Assembly: GCF_029227915.1 (NCBI RefSeq)
Contig: NC_079884.1
Coordinates: 9,426,001-9,486,000 of the forward strand
Direction of reading: 5' to 3'
DNA from: Hydractinia symbiolongicarpus
Lineage: Eukaryota > Cnidaria > Hydrozoa > Anthoathecata > Hydractiniidae
Length of the DNA stretch: 60,000 bases
The stretch's first letter is position 1; each line of letters opens with the position of its first letter. The notes under the pieces are model-generated. The model did not search any database and was not told where the DNA came from. It saw nothing but the letters and a program-made list of their open reading frames with translations. Shown piece after piece: positions 49,201 through 58,910 of this stretch. The translations under genes and the position numbers were made by a program.

Positions 49201-51578
49201 GTTTGTGGATATGTCCAAGATACGAAGATTGATTAATGTTGAGATATTCTGAAGCCTTCGGATTAAATTGTTGGAAAGATTCAACTTTGTCAAATTAATA
49301 TAACCATCAATGTTTTCAATATACTAAAGATAAATGATAAAAATTACCTAAAAATGTTCTCTTTAAACCAGAAATTAAAGGCTGGTTGGTATCTTTTTCC
49401 TGTCAGAAACACTGTCCACAGAAAACAACTTAGAATAGGACCTTGTCTATCACATTATTTAAAACATCCTTGTGAATTTTAACATCCCTGCCAACCTTTC
49501 ATCTTCCAGATGATGATGTTTATTACTTAGTATTTTTTCCTATTCTAATTTTAACTGCAAGGAAAAGTTAAAAAAAAAGTTCCTCTCTGTCTTCTATGGA
49601 ATGAAAATTTCTGCAAAATAAACAACTACTGGAGTTCACACCAAAATTTTGTAAAGGTTTTCACATTTGGATTTCACAGAAAACAACTATTCAGTGGGTA
49701 TCAATCTCTTGTGTTAAAAAGCAGTATCACAAGGGCTTGAGTTATATACCAGTTTGAAAATTGGAAGCCAAAATAATGTTAATTTTGCAAATACAATAAC
49801 TTAGGCAGATGTTGTAATATCTGCTATTGTAAAATTACTTTCTGGTCCTAACTTGGTTCCTGATTATACATTAAAGGGTTACTACACTAGCTATTCCTAC
49901 GACAAAAAAAAGTCTAAATCAAATCACTATCTGTTTGGACTAAACAATATTACTTTTTTGTAAGATTTGTAAATGTACTTGAGATATAAAAAAAGTTTGT
50001 CTGTTTTTTGTATGTTCACTAACTACCTTTGAGCTCGATTTCAGAATTTGGCATAGTAGAGTATAAAAAGAAGTGACGTAAATTTGTACAAAAGCTATGC
50101 TTTCTGTTTAGCTTTGCAAACCTTGTCCAACAACAGTTGTTTGTGCTGTTTTAAAGTCTTCTAGTTAGCTCACGCCTAAATCGTAAGATTGCGCTTTCTC
50201 AGCTCAGATAAAATCATCAATCTTTTGCTGAAAAATCTACTATGGGTTAGAATTACTAATTTTAGCTATAATGTAAGATACAACTGTCTAAGTCTAAATC
50301 AAAAACAAAAAAGTATTTTACAAAAACATACCTGAATCTTCTGCTTCCATTGTTTCCAAACTGACAAATTCAATTCTTTGACAATTTTAGGGTCAGAATC
50401 TTTTGTTATTTTTTTCAAGAGATTTTTAGTTATGTACATCACACTGTCCTTCTGAGGACTTCTCTCTGCACCTGCTTAAAACACAAAATAAAATGTATGT
50501 TTCACAGAACTATCGAACTAGCAATGCTTGGCACCTAAGGAACTAATAAATACATTTGGTTCACCCAATTTAGTTCTGGGTTTCTTGAATAAGAAAGTTG
50601 TATGTCAGCTTTTTTTCTGTGACGTCATCTAAATCTCTGTGACGTCATCAAAAAATGTGTCTAAAATACCACTGTTCGGTTTGCTGCACTGCAATAGTAC
50701 AAACAGCTAAAAGCAAACTCAAGATGATTAACATCAGAATTTTTATGTAAAACATTACCATTTGGTTTGCTTTCAATACCAGCAGTTTTTAAACTTTCTT
50801 TTTTACATATTAATTCTCCTTTCTTGACATCATCTACCTCTTCGTTGATGGTATCATTTTGGTTAGATTTCTCTATGTCTTTCTTTAAATCTGAAGTAGC
50901 TGTTTCTGTCTTAATTTTCTTCTCAGAGGTTGGTATATCTTCTTTTTTATATAGTAAATCTTCCATTTGGATATCATCTCTTTCCTCTTTAATAGTAGCA
51001 CTTTGATCAGATTTTGCAATGTCTTTCATTAAATCTAGAGCAGTTATTTCTGTCTCTATATTACTATGCTCCCTGCTTGAAAAAATCTCCCCAGCATTTG
51101 TTTGTTCTAAATCTTCAAAATTTTCTTCTGGGATAAGTTCAATATTTTCATAAGAGCTGTCAAGAAATTTTTTTAACAATAAATGGTTTTCTGGGTTACT
51201 TTCTGTCGAAATAGGCCTTACAATGTCTTCTTTAACAAGTTCAAGATCTACTGTGCTAGAGTCACCTAATTCGGGAGGCCCTGAGGAAAGGGAACAAAGC
51301 AGACTTAGCTCTTCTAATGGCTGACCAAAACCATCTTGACTTGTGTTAAAATCAAAATATCCATGCACAGTAGGGGATTGTAAAGGCACTTCAGTTACAG
51401 TTTTTGCTACAGAGGAGCTTTTACCATATCCAGTGGGTGTTGGAAGTCGACTTCCAGCCATACTTTTCACAGGAGACGGTGAGCGAGACATGCTTTCGCA
51501 CGGTGAAGAAGACAACGGATGATTTCTCAGCAAACGTGGTATAGAACTTGAACTTTCAGATTTGTTCCATTTACTCAT
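37233..51578 (-). CDS. CNTRL: Centriolin (centrosomal LRR and coiled-coil protein), complete 29-exon model, 1,453 aa
   Basis: In vertebrates centriolin acts at the mother-centriole subdistal appendages and midbody in cytokinesis. Exons (minus): 50759-51578, 50332-50474, 49051-49323, 48718-48904, 48209-48402, 47991-48122, 47521-47758, 47086-47135, 46947-47003, 45978-46115, 45738-45891, 45361-45519, 44669-44790, 44273-44527, 44012-44083, 43250-43345, 42305-42421, 42153-42218, 41733-41840, 41553-41660, 41171-41233, 40932-41090, 40764-40844, 39808-39883, 39379-39480, 37747-37964, 37609-37671, 37459-37503, 37233-37298. Every junction is GT/AG and phase-consistent. Residues 1-273 are Ser/Pro/Glu-rich. 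MYITKNLLKKITK precedes leucine-rich repeats (LTKLNLSNNLIRRL, LRILDISTNSIETLDGLEAL, residues ~322-474). KACEKQYKLEQELAF (549-563) and STYIGKARYKQ (595-605) are centriolin signatures. Long coiled coil follows to ~1300, then NGNPLYCNIKQH near 1385. The protein ends there and lacks the long C-terminal coiled coil of vertebrates. Confidence 0.92.
37961..39310. repeat. Minisatellite of ~40 units (~32 bp) in CNTRL intron 25
   Basis: In the plus strand each unit is like TTCCTGCAGTAAAAGAAG followed by TTTTTGTTGTTGATA. On the CNTRL strand it reads CTTCTTTTACTGCAGGAAT, a pyrimidine tract plus CAG. The proximal unit is the acceptor of exon 26 (starting at 37964). A ~500-bp block of about 14 units is duplicated nearly exactly (38163-38673 and 38662-39172, offset 499 bp). 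Unit length is not a multiple of three, so the long minus-strand frames through it are not maintained by codon periodicity, and phase fits intron status. Confidence 0.93.
39927..40562. repeat. Palindromic MITE-like element, fullest copy (CNTRL intron 23)
   Basis: Left end GATGCTCTCTAGAAAAATCG with ACCATTTCTA; right end AGAAGTGGTCAATT, roughly its inverse. Between them are AAATACG/CGTATTT palindromes on both sides and three degenerate copies of a GATGAGAAAACGTCCCGACG-AAGCTTT block (40090-40250). About 635 bp with no ORF. This copy defines the family seen at 5285, 13335, 22640 and 24370. Confidence 0.65.
42540..42680 (-). pseudogene. LINE relic in CNTRL intron 16
   Basis: The reverse strand reads GGATTGTATGGGAGTGAG, GTAGGGCAGTAAGAAAGG and TTTAGATGGAAATATGAGAATG. 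These match the block coding SVMLYG..WAVK and DMRMVRW in the LINE at 34480-34560. Short and degraded. Confidence 0.55.
42681..43249. other. Remainder of CNTRL intron 16
   Basis: Between the LINE relic and exon 16 (43250-43345). May contain more of the decayed LINE, but nothing I can align. Confidence 0.35.
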
Positions 51579-51844
51579 ATCGTTTCTATAAACGTGAAGA
51601 ATACTTTTTTTAGCTACCCAATCAACGTACTAAGCTTTTTTTCTAAAAAAGAGCTTCCAAAAATTTGAACAGACAAAAACCCTGTGCAAACAATAAAACT
51701 AAAAATTTACAACATATTTACAATTAAAACTGAATTAGAAGGAATTTTAGTAGATTTGCTTTAAACTAAAAATTTATAGCGATTGTCTCCACAAGTTTCA
51801 AAATATGCTTAAATTTAAATTTCTATTTTTTACACAATCTCTAA
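51579..51844. promoter_or_regulatory. Immediate upstream region of CNTRL
   Basis: The 266 bp between the CNTRL ATG and the first repeat. Expected to hold the 5' UTR and promoter. No specific site recognised. Confidence 0.3.
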
Positions 51845-52113
51845 ACGAATCGTGGATCGCGTATCATGTGCGTCGCGCACGATTCACGATGCTGTTTTGA
51901 TAGTAAAATTTTTTAGCATCGTGAAAGTCGCGATCCATCGTGGGGTCGACTTTCACGATGCATCTTGACTTTCCCGATCCATATCGGGACCGTCATGATA
52001 CATTGTTAAAAATTAATATCATGAGAGAATAATGCAATTAAATATGAATAATTGTTTTTTGTTTGTTTTTAAATCAAAAATATTTTCGTTGTCGTAAGCT
52101 TTTTTCTTGTTTA
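51845..52113. repeat. GC-richer palindromic segment, left flank of inserted element
   Basis: Contains CGCGTATCATGTGCGTCGCG and a perfect 15-bp foldback GCATCGTGAAAGTCG (51916-51930) with its reverse complement at 51947-51961. The string CGCGTATCATG recurs inverted near 53358-53377, beyond the next element. The two segments may be the halves of one older element split by the 52114-53184 insertion. Confidence 0.55.
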
Positions 52114-53184
52114 GACTCTAACTTTTTTAGTTGTCCTACGGGCCCGCCCGACCCTAACTTTCACGATAAAAAAAATAATAAAAATATCAACAAACATTTT
52201 CTTATACCATCTGGTGAAAAAAAAGATTATGAATGTCGTAACACCCTCCTTCGTTATGATTAATATATGTTAAAAATTACGTTGCTTGCTAAAATCTTAA
52301 ATTTCTTAGTTGATATCATTTAGAAAAATTAATAAATATCATTAAATCTTTTTAATGATATTTGAAAAATAATTAAAATAACTTAAAATACGCATGTCGT
52401 AACACCCTCCTCCGTTATGAATGTAAATAAAAAATTTTAATGTCGCGAAAGACTTTAAATATTGTCAACTAAACTATGGTCTGTGAAACTTTTTTGCACT
52501 TAAATTTTAATTTTCTTAACTTTTTATTAAAATAAATTTTGTGTTTTATTATTTTAAATGGGAAAATAATAACTTGCTGTATAAATTTTGAAACAGCCTA
52601 AGTATAACCTGCTGTATATCTTTCAAAACAACGCCGGTATATTCTGTATAACTTTCCAAACAGCACAAGAATAATTCTTGCTGTATAACTTTCCAAACAA
52701 CATGAAAAAAACTTGCTGCATAACTTTTGAAAACAAGTTTTTTAACATGCAAGTATTTTTATCTTTTCACCTTGAGTACTAGTTACACTTTTTTAGAGAG
52801 ACAAATTATTATTATTTTTCCTTCGCAACTTAACTATTTAAACTGCGTGCGTTATGCAAAAATACATAGAAAACGGTTGTCGTAACACCCTCCTCCGTTG
52901 TTACATTTTTATTATTATTTTTTTGTTGTTGTTCCAACCATACATTCTTATTTTTCCATGAACTTTCATTAAATCGGACATTCGCTAATTTAACATTCGC
53001 TAATACAAGCAAAACATACATAGAAAAATATGCTTGTCGTAACACCCTCCTCCGTTGTTATTTTTTATTTTGTTGTTGTTCCGACCACTTATACATTCTC
53101 GATAAAATTATTTTTATTTTGCCGTCCCACAGACTGTAAATTACTATCTACTTCGCCCGTAGATCAAGTAATTAAGTTGGAGTC
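52114..53184 (+). mobile_element. 1.07-kb non-autonomous element, copy A
   Basis: Terminal inverted repeats of ~30 bp: GACTCTAACTTTTTTAGTTG / TCCTACGGGC on the left, and GCCCGTAGATCAAGTAATTA / AGTTGGAGTC on the right. The interior carries four same-orientation copies of GTCGTAACACCCTCCTCCG (from 52235, 52396, 52879 and 53036) and a run of ~50-bp repeats with CTTGCTGTATAACTTTCC (52570-52750). No ORF of note. A second copy lies inverted at 54423-55449. Confidence 0.75.
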
Positions 53185-53900
53185 ACCTTATTTCTAAAAT
53201 CCAATTTCTAATAAAAATACAAGATGCAAAAGAATTTTTAAATGTAAAAGAAAACAAACAAAGACACAAGATTAGCTATACACATGCGACTATCGCGAAG
53301 CTCTTCGTTAACATTTTTATGATCGCGATGGCCATGATAGAACCGCGGATTTTTTGTGTCGCGCATGATACGCGGTCACGATGTTAGGTGTCCTGATTCC
53401 AGCACTGTAATTTGTCTGAATAACTTTCTTCATATTCATAACATTGAACATATCTTTGAAACTTGGATCTTTTTTTAATCGTTTGAATATTTTACTGTTG
53501 TTTTATGTAAGCAAACTACAAATATAAAGTTTTATAACTGAATCTATAACCTTACAAGTATATATATATTCTATGTTCTTTTTTATATCTAAATACGTTT
53601 TGTTTATAAACCACATTTACACTAATGCTAACACTGCCAATTTCTAATATCTTTGTCTTGATGAATTATCTCCTTGTGGTCCTTAAATTAAAAAATGGCC
53701 TTACATTCTACCTTAAATATATTGTGTTTTGCCAATCATGAGAAGTAAGAAATTAAAAAAAATTTGCTGCCTGAACTAAACACTCATACTTTGCTTTGCA
53801 CTATGACTGAACAAATTTAAAACTTTTTACAAACCATATAAAATCTGAAAAAAAAATTTCTTTGGACTAAGAGCAAAAACTTTAAAAAAATAGCATCTTT
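53185..53900. other. GC-rich flank segment and spacer
   Basis: 53280-53400 has CGCGATGGCCATGATAG and GTCGCGCATGATACGCGG, the probable partner of 51845-52113. The rest, to 53900, is AT-rich with nothing recognised. Confidence 0.4.
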
Positions 53901-54300
53901 ACAACAATGTCATTTGCTAAAGAGGGGTTTAAATGGTGTGACAAAGGCCTATGATGTTGTACAAACACCTAATTCCACTAAAAATTCAGACATTAGTATT
54001 TAGCAAATTTTGGTTTTACAGTAGCTGTAATTTTTTCTAATAAAGTAACATATCTGCTACCTTTTATAAACCGTTTTTAGTTAAATTATTTTCGATTTAT
54101 ACAACAATGTCATTTGCTAAGGAGGGGTTTAAATGGTGTGACAAAGGCCTATGATGTTGTACAAACACCTAATTCCACTAAAAATGCAGATATTAGTATT
54201 TAGCAAATTTTGGTTTTACAGTAGCTGTAATTTTTACTAATAAAGTAACATATCTGCTACCTTTTATAAACCGTTTTTAGTTAAATTATTTTCGATTTAT
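53901..54300. repeat. Exact-period 2 x 200-bp tandem duplication
   Basis: 53901-54100 and 54101-54300 start ACAACAATGTCATTTGCTAA and differ at only a handful of positions (for example AAAGAGG/AAGGAGG, TTCAGACATT/TGCAGATATT). A recent duplication between the two inverted elements. No coding content. Confidence 0.95.
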
Positions 54301-54422
54301 TCATTTAAACTTAATATATCATATTACTACAGATATTTTATAAGTTATATAATTAGCAATTATATCGTTTGGGGATAACTCATGTTCTTACTCATATTTT
54401 TATGCAATATATACCATAAGCA

Positions 54423-55449
54423 GACTCCAACTTGATTAGTTGTTCTATGGGCGAAGTTGATAGTAGCTTACAGTCGGTAGATCCGCGAAATAAAAATAAT
54501 TTTATCGAGAATGTATGGTCGGAACAACAAAAAAAATAATAAAAAATAACAACGGAGAAGGGTGTTACGACAACTGTATTTTTGCATAACGCACGCAGTT
54601 TATATTTTTTAGTTGCCAAGGAAAACTAAAATAGTTCTTAAGGTGAAAAGATAAAAATACTTGCATGCTCAAAAACTTGTTTTTAAAAGTTATGCAGCAA
54701 GAATTATCCTTGTGCTGTTTTAAAAGTTGTACAAAATAAACTTGTATTGTTTTGAAAGTTATACAGCAAGGTAAACTTGCGCTGTTTCAAAATTTATACA
54801 GCAAGTTATTCTTCTCCTACTTAAAATAATAAAACAAACAATTTTAGTGTTATTTTAATGTTTTTCGCGCAGTTATATGGAAAAATCTAAATTTAAGTGC
54901 AATTTCTTTTTCAAAATATGGTTGTTTAGTTGAGAATATTTAAAGTCTTTTGCCGCATTAAAATCATTTTTTTTAAATTCATAACGGAGGAGGGTGTTAT
55001 GACAATAATCTGTCTTGCTTTTCATATGTATTATAACTATTTTAACGAAAGTAGCTAATTTTTGTTATAAATCACATAAAAATTTAAACTTCTGTTTAAG
55101 ACGTAACCACTTTTGTGATTACAAAATTAGTGCATTGCCTATTCAAGTTTTAGCGCAGCAAATTACCATGAACAAAGAATCAACTTCCAGTGGCCTTACC
55201 AATGGTGGTCCTAAAGTAACGTTATTGATTCACCTTGTTTAGTATACCTGTAAATTGACATTGAACTAACAAAAAATAACATCATTGATTATCTTCTATG
55301 CTCATTATATTTTCACAAGATGGGATGAGAAGATGTTTGTTTTTTTCATTGTTTTTGTTTTAAAAAATTTTGCTTGATATTAATATTTTTTTGCTTTTTT
55401 GAAAATTAGGGTCAGTCGGGCCCGTAGAACAAGTAATTAAATTGGAGTC
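54423..55449 (-). mobile_element. 1.03-kb non-autonomous element, copy B (inverted)
   Basis: Ends GACTCCAACTTGATTAGTTG and CAAGTAATTAAATTGGAGTC. The interior has CGGAGAAGGGTGTTACGAC (54553) and CGGAGGAGGGTGTTATGAC (54985), reverse complements of the motif in copy A, plus TTATACAGCAAG repeats (54690-54810). Same family as copy A, opposite orientation, somewhat diverged. Confidence 0.75.
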
Positions 55450-55589
55450 GGTTATAGTAAGTATAAGTATAAAAAGATTGTGTACAAAAAAAGTTTTTGT
55501 AAACATTTTTACATTGCGCTGATGCAGGGTAAAACAATTATAAGAAGGAAAGCTCAAGCATTTTCTATATTTTCTTTCTTTCTGAAAAA

Positions 55590-56110
55590 CCTTTAGAAGT
55601 GGACATTATACACGAAATGAACATGGAAGCCTATATAAGCATAGTTACGCCAGTTGGAACTACAAGTAAAATCTCTGTTAAAAAGATCGTTAGACAAGGA
55701 ACTATATATGGGTCCACTTTGTGTGGAATTAGTACAGACAAAATTAACTCAATGGACGAACAGGTAGCTATCAGATATGGTGACATAGAAATAAGACGGA
55801 TGACAAATGTAGATGATATAATAGCACTGGGAAACGAAAGCACTATAACAAAAACAATTAGAAACTGTAGACAATTAGAAGAGGAAAAGAAAATGACTTT
55901 AAACTGTGAAAAGAGCAACTTTCAAATAATCAAATTTTCGAATGAAGTAGAAAACCAATCAAAGAAAACTTAAAAAATGGAGTTATAAAGCAACTGATAC
56001 GTACAGATACCTAGGCGACATTATTAACAGTGATGCGAGATATGATAAGACTGTATCAAGCAGAACATCAAAAAAACATTACATAACAGCAACAATAAAG
56101 AGTCATGCCT
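55590..56110 (+). pseudogene. Second LINE family: RT fragment
   Basis: Reads VGTTSKISVKKIVRQGTIYG, then a catalytic box with N-V-D-D-I-I-A (family usually Y/F-x-D-D), and LNCEKSNFQIIKF. It stops at 55971. In another frame from there it continues TYLGDIINSDARYDKTVSSR to about 56100. Truncated at both ends and frameshifted. Different from the LINE at 25-35 kb. Confidence 0.8.
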
Positions 56111-56710
56111 ATGATAACATATATCTTTTTACATTTGTTAATACTAAGTAATGTAACACTAGTAAGGGCTACAAAAAGCTAACATTGAGAGTCGTGGTGA
56201 GGTAGGATTACCTAGCAGATCCTTATTTTACCAGGCAAACCTATATGTTGTAGCTCATTTTTCTTTATTTCAAGCTCCAAATATATATAAACACATCACT
56301 TCGTATTCCCTAACTGCCCCGTTTCACACATAAGCTGCTTTATTATGAATTCCTTTAGTGGTTGAACTGCAGATCAAGATTTTCTATATGTGAAGGTCCA
56401 ATTCCTATACATGTTTCGTCTATAAGCATGGCTTTTATAAGCGTCCTTGAGCTCGGATTTAGTCATTCAGGATATACATACTAAGCATTATGTGAACCCT
56501 AAGAAAATGTTGGTAAATTTTATGTTTTGTTTTGTGGGTGTTTTTTCTTGTTTTTGTGTCTGTTTTAACCAGTAGGTAGTGACATTTAAGTTGTAATTAC
56601 TGATGTTAAAAACTTAATTCCATAAAGTATTTCTCTGTCACTGTATTTTGGTAGGATTGGCCGGGTGGTTTACTTTTCTTTCAGCTATCAAAGAAAAAAG
56701 GTACTTATAG
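56111..56710. other. No gene recognised
   Basis: AT-rich spacer between the RT relic and the 272-bp array. Confidence 0.4.
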
Positions 56711-56779
56711 GTGAATATGCATCATAGCACATCCGTATTTCATTGAATGAAATACGGATGTGCTATGATAAATATTCAC
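56711..56779. repeat. 34-bp-arm foldback at array edge
   Basis: Left arm 56711-56744 and right arm 56746-56779 are inverse copies with two mismatches around a single G. The right arm is the normal start of the array unit; the left arm is an inverted duplicate of it. Confidence 0.9.
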
Positions 56780-57765
56780 ATATATGTATACACACCATCC
56801 GGATAAACTATCTGAGTTCATCACTAACATATTGCCGCACGTAGTGTAGTGGGTTCGTGTGCGGCTCCCAGTTCTGGGGACCGCGGATCGAACCCCGCTC
56901 ACTGCTTGGCAGTATGTCAGTGATGAACAAAGTAGTTCTTCTTCAATATGACTTACAAGCATTATACTCACCCGTTATGATCAGAGATCTGATCGGGGTG
57001 AAGCATTCTCTGTTGGGAATGAAATACGAATGTGCTATGATAAATATTCACCTATATGTATACACACCATCTGGATAAACTATCTGAGTTCATCACTAAC
57101 ATATTGTCGCACATAGTGTAGTGGGTTCGTCTGCAGCTCCCAGTTCTGGGGACCGCGGATCGAATCCATCTCACTGCTTGGAAGTATGTTAGTGATGAAC
57201 AAAGTAGTTCTTCTTCAATATGACTTACAAGCATTATACTTGCCCGTCATGATAAGAGATCTGATCGGGGTGAAGCATTCTCTGTTGCGAATGAAATACG
57301 GATGTGCTATGATAAATATTCACCTATATGTATACACACCATCTGGATAAACTATCTGAGTTCATCACTAACATATTGCCGCATGTAGTGTAGTGGGTTC
57401 GTCTGCAGCTCCCAGTTCCGGGGACCGCGGATCGAATCCAGCTCACTGCTTGGCAGTATGTTAGTGATGAACAAAGTAGTTCTTCTTCAATATGACTTAC
57501 ACGCATTATACTCGCCCGTCATGATCAGAGATCTGATCGGGGTGAAGCATTCTCTGTTGAGAATGAAATACGGATGTGCTATGATAAATATTCATCTATA
57601 TGTATACACACCATCCGGATAAACTATCTGAGTTCATCACTAACATATTGCCGCACGTAGTGTAGTGGGTTCGTCTGCGGCTCCCAGTTCTGGGGACCGC
57701 GGATCGAATCCCGCTCACTGCTTGGCATTCTGCTAGTGATGAACAAAGTAGTTCTTCTTCAATAT
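56746..57765 (+). repeat. Tandem array, four units of exactly 272 bp
   Basis: Unit landmarks at 56816, 57088, 57360 and 57632 are spaced exactly 272 bp. Each unit contains AATGAAATACGGATGTGCTA, a CACCATCCGGATAAAC box, a tRNA-like core between inverted repeats, and AGAGATCTGATCGGGGTGAA. The last unit is cut short after the core. Confidence 0.95.
56816..57744 (+). ncRNA. Four tRNA-like cores with pol III A and B boxes (SINE-like)
   Basis: Cores lie at 56837-56907, 57109-57179, 57381-57451 and 57653-57723. The first has a perfect A box TAGTGTAGTGG (56842-56852) and B box GATCGAACC (56886-56894), correctly spaced. Between them, TCCC/GGGGA encloses a seven-base loop like an anticodon arm. Each core sits between GTTCATCACTAACATA-TTGCC and its 21-bp inverse (for example 56816-56836 with 56908-56928, two mismatches; 57360-57380 with 57452-57472, one mismatch). 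Most likely tRNA-derived SINE sequence. I do not claim functional tRNAs, since acceptor and T stems pair poorly. Confidence 0.65.
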
Positions 57766-58490
57766 AAAAAAAGTTACTCATCCAGTGTACAGTTACATAG
57801 ATATAAGAAAATAAAATTAAAAATCAGGCTTGCATAGGTTATTGGGGAAACAAATAAGAACTTCACTAGGATCTCAAAGCTACTAATGCATTCTCACAAC
57901 ACCTTGTACACTGAGACAGTTTACTTTAGCCCTTTCTTTGTTCTCTACAAAGGTTAATAGAAAAATTATTCTATGAATTTACAAAATAAGGATCAACAGT
58001 GGTCTCGAAATAAATACACATGACTGTCAGTGTTTTGTGGAATTTTAGATTTCACCATTATTAACAATTAGTAAAGTGGACTAGCAATGGTACTGGAGAA
58101 ATCTTGTTTCAAATAGACTGCTAACGCAGTGGTGTTATAACATGTAATGATATGATCCTGCCATCCCCAGCACATTGTTTTGTACAAATCAACAAAACAA
58201 ATCTCAAAAACGCAAGGCCTTGTTTCACAGATCCGAGTAAGAAACAATCAATAGTGCTTATTAGTTCTTAAAAGTAGATTCATATTAATCGATGTTTTAT
58301 AAATTGACTGAATCGTTACTTGTTCTTGTTGTGCATTAACACATTATGTGAGTTAATTTTTCTTCTTTCAAAAATCAGTTTGGTGTTAATTTGGAGATGT
58401 TGGGCTTCCTTCGTCAGCCAAATGGGATGAAGATCCGTTTGTTTACCTAAAAAATGAGGTGCGATTCCACAAGATACACCATAGCAGGTA
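57766..58490. other. No gene recognised
   Basis: AT-rich. The 3' part is crossed by a minus-strand open frame (58316-58855) that is mostly the 30-bp minisatellite. Confidence 0.4.
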
Positions 58491-58730
58491 GTAGGCAATT
58501 TCCAAGCGAGTTGCTGAGGCGTAGGTGATTTCCAAGTGAGTCGCTGAGATGTAGGCATTTTCCAAGCGAATTGCTGAGGTGTAGGCAATTTCCAAGCTAG
58601 TTGCTGAGATTTAGGCAATTTCCAAGCGAGTTGCTGAGGTGTAGCGGTTTCCAAGTGGGTCGCGGAGATGTAGGCAATTTCCAAGCGAGTTGCTGAGATG
58701 TAGGCTTTTCCACGAGATTTGCTGAGTGTA
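58491..58730. repeat. 30-bp minisatellite, eight diverged units
   Basis: Unit like GTAGGCAATTTCCAAGCGAG / TTGCTGAGAT. The 30-bp period equals ten codons, so the minus strand shows a repeated LAWKLPTPQQ-type decapeptide inside an open frame 58316-58855. Whether it is translated cannot be told. No homologous domain recognised on either side. Confidence 0.9.
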
Positions 58731-58890
58731 AGCGTTTCCACAAGATAGCCAGGTGTTTCCACAAGATACACCCCAGGTGAGTTAGCGTTTCCATGAGATA
58801 CGCAGACGTTTCTGCGAGATACGTTTACCAAGGGTAAGGATGGAAACACATGCATCTGGTTTGGGCCTTCCTGATACCAAACCTGGCATT

Positions 58891-58910
58891 CCCCCCCCCC
58901 CCCCCCCCCC
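58891..58910. repeat. 20-C homopolymer (poly-G on the minus strand)
   Basis: Uninterrupted run of 20 C, followed by TTTCCCC. Length may be inexact because of sequencing slippage. Confidence 0.95.

Noticed and set aside
50620-50660. Two TGACGTCA (CRE-like) sites close together
   Set aside because: Located in the first CNTRL intron and short enough to occur by chance; no supporting context.
56705-57781. Four similar 60-88 codon minus frames
   Set aside because: Repeated because the 272-bp unit is repeated; the strong signal is the pol III-type promoter on the plus strand.
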